NCBI GenBank assembly: GCA_029558835.1 | Contig: JAKQDH010000069.1 | Coordinates: 62,001 to 126,000 of the forward strand | Reading direction: 5' to 3' | DNA length: 64,000 bases | Source of the DNA: Planctomycetota bacterium | GTDB lineage: Bacteria; Planctomycetota; Phycisphaerae; UBA1845 | In this document: piece by piece, positions 25,430 to 34,071 of the stretch | How positions within the stretch are numbered: the first letter of the stretch is position 1 | How the letters are laid out: every line of letters begins with the position of its first letter | Notes under the pieces: generated by a model | Database searches by the model: none | What the model was told of the DNA's origin: nothing | Seen by the model: the letters and a program-made list of their open reading frames with translations, nothing else | Program-made: the position numbers and the translations under genes

Positions 25430-27394
25430 CTATAACGCGAGGACCAGCAACACCATGATCGTAAGACCGACCACCATGGTCACCGCGTAACTCTGCAATA
25501 CGCCGCCGTGCAGGGCGCGAAAGGTGAACGCCAACCCGCGCGGCACGGCAGTAATCAGCCAGAGCAAGCCGTCCACCACGCTGTCGTCGGTGTCAACGCA
25601 GAAGCGACCGATCCGGCGCAGCGGTCGGACGATCACCGCGCCGTACAGTTCGTCCACGTAGTACTTGTGCCAGAGCGTCTGGTGCGCCCCGACGAAGACG
25701 GCCTTCAACGTGGCCGGCAGCCACGGTTGCGCGACGTAAGCGAACCAGGCGGCCGCGATGCCCAGCAGGGCCAGGGCGCCCGAGACGATCAACAGTCCGT
25801 ACTGCGCCCACAGCCCGCCGTGGGCGACGGCAAACTGGCCGTGCGCGTGGGCGGCGAACGTGGACGCGAACACCGGGTGCAGGAATCGGTGAAACGGCTG
25901 GTCGAAGGCATGCACGCCGACGTAACCGGCCGCCACCGCCCCAGCGGCCAGCACGCCCATCGGTAGCAGCATCCAGTGCCCGGATTCATGGGGATGGACG
26001 CCTTCGGGCACCCGCGGCGGACCGAAGAAGGCGAGGAACACCATGCGCCCGCTGTAGAACGCCGTCAGCACGGCCGTCACCAGCCCGAGCAGCCCCAGCA
26101 GCCAATGCTGCTCGAAGGCGTGATGGATGATCTCGTCCTTGCTGAAGAAGCCGCTGAGCAACGGCACGCCCGCCAGGGCCGCGGCGCCGACGACGAACAG
26201 GATGAACGTCCATGGCAGTAGCCGCCGCAGGCCGCCGAACTGGCGGACGTCAATAATGCCGCCCAGGGCGTGCATGACGCTGCCGGCCGCCAGGAACAGC
26301 AGGGCCTTGAAGAACGCGTGCGTGTACAGATGGAAGATCGCGGTGTCGGCCGCGAAGACGCCGAGCCCCAGGAACATGTAACCAAGCTGGCTGATCGTCG
26401 AGTAGGCAAGGATGCGTTTCAGGTCGGTCTGCGTCAGGGCGATCGTGGCGGCGAACAGGGCGGTGGCGGCGCCGAGGACGGCCACGATCGTCATCGCCAG
26501 CGGGGAGGCCGTGAAGATCGCGCCGCAGCGGGCGACCATGTACACGCCGGCGGTGACCATGGTGGCCGCGTGAATCAGCGCGGAGACCGGCGAGGGGCCT
26601 TCCATCGCATCGGGCAGCCAGACGTGCAGCGGCAACTGGGCGCTCTTGCCGCACGCGCCGCACAACAACAGCAGGGCAATGGCCGTTACCCGCGCGGTCG
26701 GCAGCGGGTCGCCCGCCCCGGTGACGCCGGCGGCCACCATGTCGAATACGGACCCGTATTGCAGCGTGCCGAAAGTAAGGTAGATGAGCAGGACGCCCAG
26801 TCCGAAGCCGAAGTCGCCGACGCGGTTGACTAAGAACGCCTTCTTAGCGGCGGCCGCGGCGGCCGGGCGCTGGTAGTAGAAACCGATCAGCAGGTAGCTG
26901 CACAGGCCGACCGCCTCCCAGCCCAGGTAGAGGAGCAGGAAGTTCCCGGAAAGCACCAGCGCGCACATCGAAAAGACGAACAGGCCCAGAAACGCGAAGA
27001 ACCGCTCGTAGCCGCGCTGCGGGTGATGGTGCTCGCGCATGTAGTCGCGCGAGTAGATGACGACCAGCAGGGAGATGCCCGTCACCGTGACAAGCATGAT
27101 GGCCGTCAGCGGGTCGATGAGCACCTCGACCGCAAACCAGGTGCCGGCACCGGTGGCGATCCACTGGTACAGAGCCAGCGCGGCCGTCGTCGGCCCGGTT
27201 TCCGTGCCGTGCAGAGTGAACAGCACGACGAACGCGCCCGCGACCGCCCCGGCGACGCCCAGGATGACGATCCAGTGGGTCGCTCCGCGCAGGAGGGGCC
27301 TGCCCAGTGCCCCGGCCAGTACGGCGCCCGCGAGGGGTGCCAGGAGGATCACCAGGCTGCAAGTTCTCAGGATGTCCAGCGTGTGCTCGTTCAC
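25430..27394 (-). CDS. nuoL: NADH-quinone oxidoreductase subunit L
   Basis: The largest membrane subunit of complex I, farthest from the peripheral arm; 654 aa, GTG start at 27394. The N-terminus is hydrophobic, and the antiporter core has 'FLLLYLGWEAVGLCSYLLIGF', 'VNRVGDFGFGLG', 'GKSAQLPLHVWLPDAMEGPSPVSALIHAATMV' and 'TDLKRILAYSTISQLGYMF'. The long lateral helix characteristic of NuoL would lie within the C-terminal 150 residues. A 200-bp gap with a repeat separates it from nuoK. Confidence 0.95.
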   Translation of the reverse strand: MNEHTLDILRTCSLVILLAPLAGAVLAGALGRPLLRGATHWIVILGVAGAVAGAFVVLFTLHGTETGPTTAALALYQWIATGAGTWFAVEVLIDPLTAIMLVTVTGISLLVVIYSRDYMREHHHPQRGYERFFAFLGLFVFSMCALVLSGNFLLLYLGWEAVGLCSYLLIGFYYQRPAAAAAAKKAFLVNRVGDFGFGLGVLLIYLTFGTLQYGSVFDMVAAGVTGAGDPLPTARVTAIALLLLCGACGKSAQLPLHVWLPDAMEGPSPVSALIHAATMVTAGVYMVARCGAIFTASPLAMTIVAVLGAATALFAATIALTQTDLKRILAYSTISQLGYMFLGLGVFAADTAIFHLYTHAFFKALLFLAAGSVMHALGGIIDVRQFGGLRRLLPWTFILFVVGAAALAGVPLLSGFFSKDEIIHHAFEQHWLLGLLGLVTAVLTAFYSGRMVFLAFFGPPRVPEGVHPHESGHWMLLPMGVLAAGAVAAGYVGVHAFDQPFHRFLHPVFASTFAAHAHGQFAVAHGGLWAQYGLLIVSGALALLGIAAAWFAYVAQPWLPATLKAVFVGAHQTLWHKYYVDELYGAVIVRPLRRIGRFCVDTDDSVVDGLLWLITAVPRGLAFTFRALHGGVLQSYAVTMVVGLTIMVLLVLAL

Positions 27395-27443
27395 AAGTTA
27401 CCTGAGTAGCTCGCCTCCACCGCTAAACCGAACGACGGAGCCG

Positions 27444-27540
27444 GGCGGCATGGTCAGGCGTAGCGCCGCCATGCTTCCCCACTTGCCAGGCGTCACCATC
27501 GGCGCCGGCATGCCGGCGCCTTCGGCTTGGGCATGGCACC
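27444..27540. repeat. Paired-arm interspersed repeat, copy 3 (B-A' orientation), inside the nuo operon
   Basis: Left arm 27444-27474 (GGCGGCATGGTCAGGCG...CCATGC), right arm 27508-27540 (GCATGCCGGCGCCTTCGGC...CACC). It occupies most of the gap between nuoL and nuoK. The orientation is opposite to the copies at 30664 and 36095. Confidence 0.88.
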
Positions 27541-27596
27541 CGCCGGCTGTGCCACCCGCCAGCTATGCCACCGGCCCGTGCCGCCGCGTCGGCCGC

Positions 27597-27899
27597 TCAG
27601 CCGCGCATGGCGGACCAGACCTCGGCATCCAGCGTTGCCTTGGCACGATACAACAACATCAACAATCCCAGGGCCAGCCCGGCCTCCACGGCCGCGATCG
27701 CCAGCAGAAACAAGCCAAACGCCTGACCCTCCAGGTTCGCGTGCATGCCGCCCAGTGCCACGACGTTCAGCAGGACGCCCTGGAACATGACCTCGGTACA
27801 AAGGAACATCACGATGAGGTTCCGGCGGGTGACGAAGCCCACCAGCCCCAAGGCGAACAAAAGCGCGCCGACGATCACATATCCCGTGGTACCGTCCAT
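27597..27899 (-). CDS. nuoK: NADH-quinone oxidoreductase subunit K
   Basis: Small three-helix membrane subunit of complex I, 100 aa, the usual length. Diagnostic stretches are 'GALLFALGLVGFVTRRNLIVMFLCTEVM' and 'FLLAIAAVEAGLALGLLML', each with a membrane-embedded Glu of the proton pathway. It starts within the nuoJ stop (TGATG). Confidence 0.95.
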   Translation of the reverse strand: MDGTTGYVIVGALLFALGLVGFVTRRNLIVMFLCTEVMFQGVLLNVVALGGMHANLEGQAFGLFLLAIAAVEAGLALGLLMLLYRAKATLDAEVWSAMRG

Positions 27900-28684
27900 C
27901 AGAACGGTTTCACCTCTTTGCCGATCTTGCCGACCACCCAGGTGGGCGGCGGCTGATCCACGGGCACGCGTTTGCCGGAGAGGGCCACCGCGCCAATGAT
28001 GGCCACCAGCAGCAACACGCCCGTCATCTCCAGGACAACGACGTACTTGGTCATAACAAGCTGACCTACGGTCAGCGTATTCCCAGGAAGCTGTGCCGGT
28101 CCTGCAGGCAGTCCCTGCGGGCTGATGCTGAGGACCGCCCCGGTGAACGGTGAGGCGGCCGAGGGACGCGGCAGCGGCAGGCGGTCAACCTGCCCCGCCA
28201 TGGCCGCCATCAGCACGAAACCGGCGAGTACGCCGAGCAGCGGCTCCCTTGCCCGGGTGTCGTATACCGCGTCCCCGCGCTGCTGGGCCAGCATGATGAC
28301 GAATACATACGTTACCAGGATCGCCCCGGCGTAAATGATGATGAGCGCGATGGCCAGGAACTCCGCTCGTTGCAGCACGAGCAGGGCGGCGACGGCCACC
28401 ACCACGAGCACGAAATACAGGGCGCAGTGGACCGGCCGGGGGTGCGTGACGACGCGCACGGCCGCCGCCAGGGCGACGGTGGCGAACACGTAGAAGTAAC
28501 CGGCCGTGGGCCCCGGCCCGAGCATCCGCACCGCCAGTACGACGAGCAGCGCCGCCAGCGCCGCCAGCGCCAGGAGCGTGCCGGCCGCCCGCGCCGAGCG
28601 CTGGGCCCGGGGCAGCAGCAGGTACACGCCGACGCCGCCGACGGCGAAGACCAGGTACAGAAGATAGCTCGTCGATACCGTCAC
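27899..28684 (-). CDS. nuoJ: NADH-quinone oxidoreductase subunit J
   Basis: Membrane subunit of complex I, 261 aa, somewhat longer than E. coli NuoJ (184 aa) because of an extra N-terminal region of about 60 residues and a loop between the last two helices. Typical stretches: 'VTHPRPVHCALYFVLVVVAVAALLVLQRAEFLAIALIIIYAG' and 'LVTYVFVIMLAQQ'. The start GTG overlaps the nuoI stop by 4 bp. Confidence 0.93.
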   Translation of the reverse strand: MTVSTSYLLYLVFAVGGVGVYLLLPRAQRSARAAGTLLALAALAALLVVLAVRMLGPGPTAGYFYVFATVALAAAVRVVTHPRPVHCALYFVLVVVAVAALLVLQRAEFLAIALIIIYAGAILVTYVFVIMLAQQRGDAVYDTRAREPLLGVLAGFVLMAAMAGQVDRLPLPRPSAASPFTGAVLSISPQGLPAGPAQLPGNTLTVGQLVMTKYVVVLEMTGVLLLVAIIGAVALSGKRVPVDQPPPTWVVGKIGKEVKPF

Positions 28685-29262
28685 GTTGCCTCATCCGCCG
28701 GCGGCCGGGGTACGGACTGACCGCGATGGCCCGTGCCGGGGTAGCCGGTGATCCTGGGGTTCTTGCGCGGCTTGAGGCCGCAGGTGCGGTCGTAGACCGC
28801 CAGCAGTTCCTCCTTGTCGAGGACCATCTGCTCGCGCGTCGTGCCGACAAAGTCGTACTCAGGCGTCAACTCGATGGCATCGACGGGGCAGGCCTCCTCG
28901 CACATGCCGCAGTAGATGCAGCGCAGCTCGTCGATGTCGAACTGGACCGGGTATTTCTCCCGATCCGGCCAGGGCGCGTCGCCGGCCACGATGTGGATGC
29001 AGTGGGCCGGGCAGGCCGTCGAGCACATGAAACACGCCACGCACGCCACCCTGCCCTGCTCGTCCCGATTGAGCCGGTGCAGCCCGCGATGGTTGTCCAC
29101 GCGCAGGGCGCGCTTCTCCTCCGGGTACTTGACGGTGACGGGTCGGCGGAAGAGGTGGGTCAGCGTGGTCTTCATGCCGTCGAGCACCTGGGGCAAATAC
29201 AGGCGCTCGGCCGCGGTGAGCCGCGGGGCTGCGATTCGGATGATGTCCTCGTCACGGATCAT
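28681..29262 (-). CDS. nuoI: NADH-quinone oxidoreductase subunit I
   Basis: Peripheral-arm subunit that carries two [4Fe-4S] clusters and passes electrons toward NuoB; 193 aa. Both ferredoxin motifs are intact: 'CVACFMCSTACP' and 'CIYCGMCEEACP', followed by the typical 'VDAIELTPEYDFVG'. It starts 22 bp after nuoH. Confidence 0.96.
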   Translation of the reverse strand: MIRDEDIIRIAAPRLTAAERLYLPQVLDGMKTTLTHLFRRPVTVKYPEEKRALRVDNHRGLHRLNRDEQGRVACVACFMCSTACPAHCIHIVAGDAPWPDREKYPVQFDIDELRCIYCGMCEEACPVDAIELTPEYDFVGTTREQMVLDKEELLAVYDRTCGLKPRKNPRITGYPGTGHRGQSVPRPPADEAT

Positions 29263-29284
29263 GTCGCGTAATCGCCTCGTGGGG

Positions 29285-30517
29285 TCATCCCGCTCCCCCG
29301 GTCCCCGCGCCCACCGGGGGCAGGTTGTCCTGCCGACCGGTAACGGGCGTTCGCGCCCGGGCGACCCACGCCAACGCGGCCGCCAGGATCAACACGTTGC
29401 CCCATAGCGTCCACAGCGGCGAACGCTGGACGCCGAAATACAGCAGCCCCGTCGTCCACGCCACCAGCGCGAGGGTGATCGGGATGAGCCCCTGCCACGC
29501 CACGCGCAGAAGCTGGTCGAAGCGGAACCGCGGCAGCGTCCAGCGGATCCACATCATCACGAAGATGAAGAAGCACACCTTCGCGCACAGCACGACGATC
29601 TTGCAGAGGGCCGCCCCCCAGCTTACGGCGTCCGGCTGCGTCCACGCCAGCCAGGGCAGGTGCCAGCCGCCCAGAAACAGCACGCTGATGAGCGCGCCGG
29701 ACGTAATCATGTGCGCGTATTCGCCGAGGAAGAACATGCCGAACTTCAGGGCCCCATACTCGGTATGGAACCCGCCGACCAGCTCCTGCTCCGCCTCGGG
29801 CAGGTCGAACGGCGCCCGGTTGCACTCGGCCAGCATGCAGATGAACAGCAGCACGAACGCCAACGGGTGCAGGAAGACGTTCCACTGTGGGATGAAGCCC
29901 AGCCAGTAACCGGTCTGGGCGGCCGTGATCTGCTCCAGACGCAGCGTGCCCATCGTCAGGACGACCACCAGGATGCACAGCCCGAGGGGAATCTCGTAGC
30001 TGAGCATCTGGGCGCACGCGCGCATGCCGCCGAAGAACGAGTACTTGTTGCGGCTTGCCCAACCCCCCAGCACGACGCCGTACACGCTCAAGGCGGCTAC
30101 CCCGAGGATGTAGAGCAGCCCGATGTCCGGGTTGGCCACCTGCACCTCGACGAGGTTCCCGCCGCCGACGTCCAGTTGCCCGCCCCAGGGAATGGCCGCG
30201 AACAGCACCAGCGGCACGACGAAGCTGATGGTCGGGGCGAGCACGAAGAGCAGCTTGTCCACGTGGGCAGGGAAGCTGTCTTCCTTCCATACGAACTTCA
30301 GGCCGTCGGCAATGGGTTGGAAGAGGCCCCACGGTCCCACGCGACTGGGCCCCATGCGGTCCTGTATCCAGGCGGCCACCTTGCGCTCGAAGTAGATGCA
30401 GTACGCCGTCGCCCCGAGGATCAGCGCGAGCGCGACAACCGCCAGCGCCACGCTGACGAAGAGCTGCGTCTGAAAGATGGCCGCGACCACCGGCATGGCT
30501 GTTACCGAATACTCCAC
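29285..30517 (-). CDS. nuoH: NADH-quinone oxidoreductase subunit H
   Basis: Membrane subunit forming the quinone-binding site with NuoB and NuoD; 410 aa from a GTG at 30517 (an ATG at 30496 is equally possible). About eight hydrophobic segments. Motifs: 'ERKVAAWIQDRMGPSRVGPWGLFQPIADGLK', 'GWASRNKYSFFGGMRACAQMLSYEIPLGL' and 'AECNRAPFDLPEAEQELVGGFHTEYGALKF'. The tail is Gly-rich. Confidence 0.95.
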   Translation of the reverse strand: MEYSVTAMPVVAAIFQTQLFVSVALAVVALALILGATAYCIYFERKVAAWIQDRMGPSRVGPWGLFQPIADGLKFVWKEDSFPAHVDKLLFVLAPTISFVVPLVLFAAIPWGGQLDVGGGNLVEVQVANPDIGLLYILGVAALSVYGVVLGGWASRNKYSFFGGMRACAQMLSYEIPLGLCILVVVLTMGTLRLEQITAAQTGYWLGFIPQWNVFLHPLAFVLLFICMLAECNRAPFDLPEAEQELVGGFHTEYGALKFGMFFLGEYAHMITSGALISVLFLGGWHLPWLAWTQPDAVSWGAALCKIVVLCAKVCFFIFVMMWIRWTLPRFRFDQLLRVAWQGLIPITLALVAWTTGLLYFGVQRSPLWTLWGNVLILAAALAWVARARTPVTGRQDNLPPVGAGTGGAG

Positions 30518-30663
30518 ACGTCTCTTACCGACATCTGCCTCCCGTGCGCGTCGGCCGGACGCCGGGGAGCGCTACCATAGCGGCATTCGTTGCCGGTTTC
30601 CACCGCGGGGGCGCGGAGCACGAGGTCACCCGATCCACGCGTGCCCGGAGGGCAGTGGAGCCG

Positions 30664-30759
30664 GGTGGCATGCCCAAACCGAAGGCGCCGGCATGCTGTT
30701 CGGGGAATCAGACACTCCCTGCGCGACGGCATGGCGGCGCTGCGCTTGGCCATGCCACC
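30664..30759. repeat. Paired-arm interspersed repeat, copy 4 (A-B' orientation), inside the nuo operon
   Basis: Left arm 30664-30696 (GGTGGCATGCCCAAACC...GGCATGC), right arm 30728-30759 (GGCATGGCGGCGC...CCATGCCACC). It lies in the gap of about 320 bp between nuoH and nuoG. No gene is seen elsewhere in that gap. Confidence 0.9.
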
Positions 30760-30838
30760 CCCTTCCGGCCGTCATGGCGCTCACAAGGCGCCCGTCTCGG
30801 ACCAGCGTCGCCTGTTCCTGCATTCAGCGCAGACGCGG

Positions 30839-32461
30839 TCAGTGCGCGTGCCTGGGCATCGGCGGCGGCTCGTGCAACTGGGCAAACGCGGGAATCTTCT
30901 CCGCCATCATGGCTCGCACGCGCACCCCACTGTAGAGCCCCTGGAAACCGGCAATCTCGTACAGGTACTGCCCGTCGCGCTGGGCGCCTGCCGGCGGGTT
31001 GAGCGCCCGCTGGAACGGCTGGATCAGGCCGCGGGCGTTGACGAAGCAGCCTTCCCGCTCGGCCCAGGCGCACGCCGGCAGCACGATGGCCGCTCCGGGC
31101 AGCAGATCGTTCTCGAAGATGTCCTGCACGATGAGCAGTTCGAACTGGGCGGCCAGCTTGGCCGTTGCCTTGTCCACCCACGGTTGCGGATAGCCGCCGA
31201 CGATCCAGGCACCCTTGAACTCGCCCTTGCCAGCCTGCTCGGCGAACTGCTCGAAGGTGAGGACGTTGCCGCCGGCGGCCGCTAGCAGCAACTCGATGCC
31301 CCGCCGGTTCGGGCACTTCTCGGCCTGGATGGTGAACTTCACGGTGTTCCCGGTCGCTCCGACGGGAAAGTGCCGGGTCTCGCCGGCCGTGGGGACCGGC
31401 CCCAGAACCAGTGTCGAGGCGGGGGCCTTGTCGCGCAGGACGCGGATCAGCAGCCAGGCCTCCTCACAGGTCATAAACGGCGACAGCACCGCGGCCAGCG
31501 TCGCGCCGCCGTGCCGGCGCACGTGCTCCTCGATGCGGAAGCGCACCAGTTGGGGCACGGCCGCCCAGTCGGGCGTCGTTTGCTCGGACCCGCGCCGCAC
31601 CCTCGGCGCGGCGATCCGCTTGCCGTCGTGCACGTAGCGCCAGCCGAAACGGCCGTCGTCGCACATCCACCAGTCGTTGACGCCGGGGTTGTAACGTGGC
31701 CGCAGCCGCCACAGCGTGCCCTGGTTGTGGTCCACCCAGATGGCGCAACCCGTGGCGCAGCCGGCACAAATCGAAGGTGTACTGGTCAGCAGCCAAACGC
31801 GCTGGCGGAAGAGGAACTGCTTGTCGAGCAGCGCGCCGACGGGGCACAGGTCCACCACGTTGCCTTGCAGCGGGTTAGCTAGCGGCTTGCCGGGGAAAGC
31901 GTCGATCTCACAGCGTGAGCCCCGGTTGACCACGCACAGCTCGCTCGTACCGGAGATCTCCTGCGTGAAGCGCACGCAGCGCGTGCACATGACGCAGCGG
32001 TCCTGATACAGCAGCGTGTGCGGGCCGACGTCTTTCTTGGGGTTTTTGCACTTCTCGTCGATCATCCGCGACTCGGCCCGGCCGAACTTGAAGCTGTAGT
32101 CCTGGAGCCAGCATTCGCCGGACTGGTCGCAGACCGGGCAGTCCAGCGGATGGTTCAGCAGGAAGAACTCCATGCAGCTCCGCTGGTTTTCCCGCACGCG
32201 TTCGCTGTGAAAGCGGACCTCCATGCCGTCGCGCACCGGCGTCTGGCAGGCCGGCAGCAACTTCGGGGACCAGTCGGGCTCCTGGGTCCGGGGGTTGGGG
32301 ACCTTCATTTCCATCAGGCACAGACGACACGAGGCCACTATGGAAAGACCGGGATGGTAACAGTAATGCGGCACGTCCCCGCCGGCGTCCAGCGCGGCCT
32401 GAAGGACGCTGATGTCCTCGCGGCAGTCGATTGGCCTACCGTCGATGATGATCCTGGGCAT
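30839..32461 (-). CDS. nuoG: NADH-quinone oxidoreductase subunit G
   Basis: Peripheral-arm iron-sulphur subunit. I start at the ATG at 32461 (540 aa); an in-frame GTG/TTG 19 codons upstream adds a non-conserved stretch. Cluster ligands are all present: [2Fe-2S] C34/C45/C48/C72, His-ligated [4Fe-4S] H104/C108/C111/C117, [4Fe-4S] C156/C159/C162/C206, and a fourth [4Fe-4S] C232/C235/C239/C267 corresponding to the off-path N7 cluster. The remainder (about 280-540) is a shortened molybdopterin oxidoreductase-like domain, so the protein is much shorter than E. coli NuoG (908 aa). Confidence 0.94.
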   Translation of the reverse strand: MPRIIIDGRPIDCREDISVLQAALDAGGDVPHYCYHPGLSIVASCRLCLMEMKVPNPRTQEPDWSPKLLPACQTPVRDGMEVRFHSERVRENQRSCMEFFLLNHPLDCPVCDQSGECWLQDYSFKFGRAESRMIDEKCKNPKKDVGPHTLLYQDRCVMCTRCVRFTQEISGTSELCVVNRGSRCEIDAFPGKPLANPLQGNVVDLCPVGALLDKQFLFRQRVWLLTSTPSICAGCATGCAIWVDHNQGTLWRLRPRYNPGVNDWWMCDDGRFGWRYVHDGKRIAAPRVRRGSEQTTPDWAAVPQLVRFRIEEHVRRHGGATLAAVLSPFMTCEEAWLLIRVLRDKAPASTLVLGPVPTAGETRHFPVGATGNTVKFTIQAEKCPNRRGIELLLAAAGGNVLTFEQFAEQAGKGEFKGAWIVGGYPQPWVDKATAKLAAQFELLIVQDIFENDLLPGAAIVLPACAWAEREGCFVNARGLIQPFQRALNPPAGAQRDGQYLYEIAGFQGLYSGVRVRAMMAEKIPAFAQLHEPPPMPRHAH

Positions 32462-32586
32462 GGCCGAACCTGCGATTCCTTCCGTTACCCAAACGGTCCT
32501 TGAGTGACGGCGTGCCACTCCATGCGTAAGCGCCGGTGTCCCCGGTGGTCAAACCCGCCACCGCCGACCCGCACGCCGGCGGTGGG

Positions 32587-32698
32587 ATCTGAAATCTCAA
32601 ATCTCAGATCGATGAACCCGCGTCTGGGAATCTGAAATCTCAGATTTCAAGTCCGCATCAGGTCCCTGCGCTCGCGGATCTGCAATTTGAGATTTCAA
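32587..32698. repeat. Three AT-rich copies of a GAAATCTCAGATTTC-type palindrome
   Basis: Units at 32587-32609, 32629-32650 and 32677-32699 share ATCTGAAATCTCARATYT, itself partly palindromic. They are about 40-50 bp apart and stand out as AT-rich in a GC-rich window. They lie in the gap between nuoG and nuoF. Confidence 0.8.
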
Positions 32699-32727
32699 AG
32701 CCACGCCTTCGCGCCCGCGGCTCGGTG

Positions 32728-34035
32728 TCAATTCACCGTTTGCAGGACAGCGTCCCGCCGCGCCGGCTCCTGTTGTCCAATCAGTTCTTCCAGCTCGCTA
32801 CGGAACTTCCTGACCAGCGTCTCAATCGGGTACGTCGCGCCGTCGGGCAGGCCGCAGATGCTCAAACCCGGCATCATCCCCATGTTCCGCGCCGTTTGTT
32901 CGAGGATGTCCAGGTCGGCGCGCCGACCCGCGCCGGCGGCAATCCGGGCCGCGATCTTGTACATCCACGACGTGCCCTCCCGACATTGCGTGCACTGCCC
33001 GCAGGACTCCAACGCGTAGAAGCGGGCCAGATTACGCAGTACCAAGCGGATGTCCGTATCGGTATCCACCACCACGGCCGCGGCCGTCCCCAGCCCCAGC
33101 AGACCGTACTTCGCCGGGTCGGCGAAGTCCATTTTCATGTCGAGCTCGTTGGCCGTCAGCACCCCCACCGACACGCCGCCGGGCAGGACCATCTTCACCC
33201 GCTTGCCGGGCAGCATGCCGCCGCCGAACTCGGGTCGCTCGATGAGGTCGCGGACGGTAATGGTCATCGGTCCTTCGTAGCAGCCCGGCCGGCGGACGGG
33301 GCCGCTGATGCAGAACAGCTTCGGCCCCGTGCTGTGCGGCGGGCCGATGCTGGTGAACCAGGCGGCGCCGCGCTCGATGAGATGCGGCAGGTTGGCGAGG
33401 GTCTCGACGTTGTTCACCACGGTCGGTCGGCGGAAAAGGCCCTCGAGGGCGGGGAATGGCGGCTTGATCCGCGGCCAGCCGCGCTTGCCCTCGATCGACT
33501 CGATCAGCCCGGTCTCCTCGCCGCAGACGTACGCGCCCGCGCCGCGATGGATGTACACCTGAAGGTCGAAGTCGTGGCCGAAGAGGCGGCGGCCCAGGTA
33601 GCCGGCGGCGTACGCCTCGTCCACCGCCCGCTGGAGGACGTGGAACTGTTCGTGGAACTCCACGCGCATGTAGATGTACGCGACCTGCGCCCGCGTGGCA
33701 TAGGCCGCGATCATTGCCCCCTCCAGCACCTGGTGTGGATCGTTCTCCATGAGCAGGCGGTTGGAGAACGTGGGCGGCTCCGACTCATCGGCGTTGACGC
33801 ACAGGTAGGTGATCGTCCGGTCCTTGGGCAGGAACGACCACTTGAGCCCGGCCGGGAAGCCCGCGCCGCCGCGTCCGCGCAGGTTGGCCTTCTTGACCTC
33901 CTCGACGATCTGTTCGGGCGATGAGCCGAGGGCCTTGCGGATGCCCCGGTAGCCGCCGCGGGCTTCGTAGCCCTTCAGCGTGCGCGCCTCGGGAACGCCG
34001 ACGTTGCGGAGCAGGATGGGTTCGTAATCACGCAT
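32728..34035 (-). CDS. nuoF: NADH-quinone oxidoreductase subunit F
   Basis: The NADH-oxidising subunit, binding FMN and a [4Fe-4S] cluster; 435 aa. Motifs: 'RGRGGAGFPAGLKWSF' (FMN/NADH), 'CVNADESEPPTFSNRLLM', 'GAGAYVCGEETGLIESIEG' and the cluster site 'SCGQCTQCREGTSWM'. In the second motif many NuoF proteins have Gly where this has the second Pro (usual EPGTF). It follows the glycosyltransferase-like gene by 36 bp. Confidence 0.95.
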   Translation of the reverse strand: MRDYEPILLRNVGVPEARTLKGYEARGGYRGIRKALGSSPEQIVEEVKKANLRGRGGAGFPAGLKWSFLPKDRTITYLCVNADESEPPTFSNRLLMENDPHQVLEGAMIAAYATRAQVAYIYMRVEFHEQFHVLQRAVDEAYAAGYLGRRLFGHDFDLQVYIHRGAGAYVCGEETGLIESIEGKRGWPRIKPPFPALEGLFRRPTVVNNVETLANLPHLIERGAAWFTSIGPPHSTGPKLFCISGPVRRPGCYEGPMTITVRDLIERPEFGGGMLPGKRVKMVLPGGVSVGVLTANELDMKMDFADPAKYGLLGLGTAAAVVVDTDTDIRLVLRNLARFYALESCGQCTQCREGTSWMYKIAARIAAGAGRRADLDILEQTARNMGMMPGLSICGLPDGATYPIETLVRKFRSELEELIGQQEPARRDAVLQTVN

Positions 34036-34071
34036 GCGTTGCGTTCGTTCGCCCGCCGCCGGAGCCGGTGC

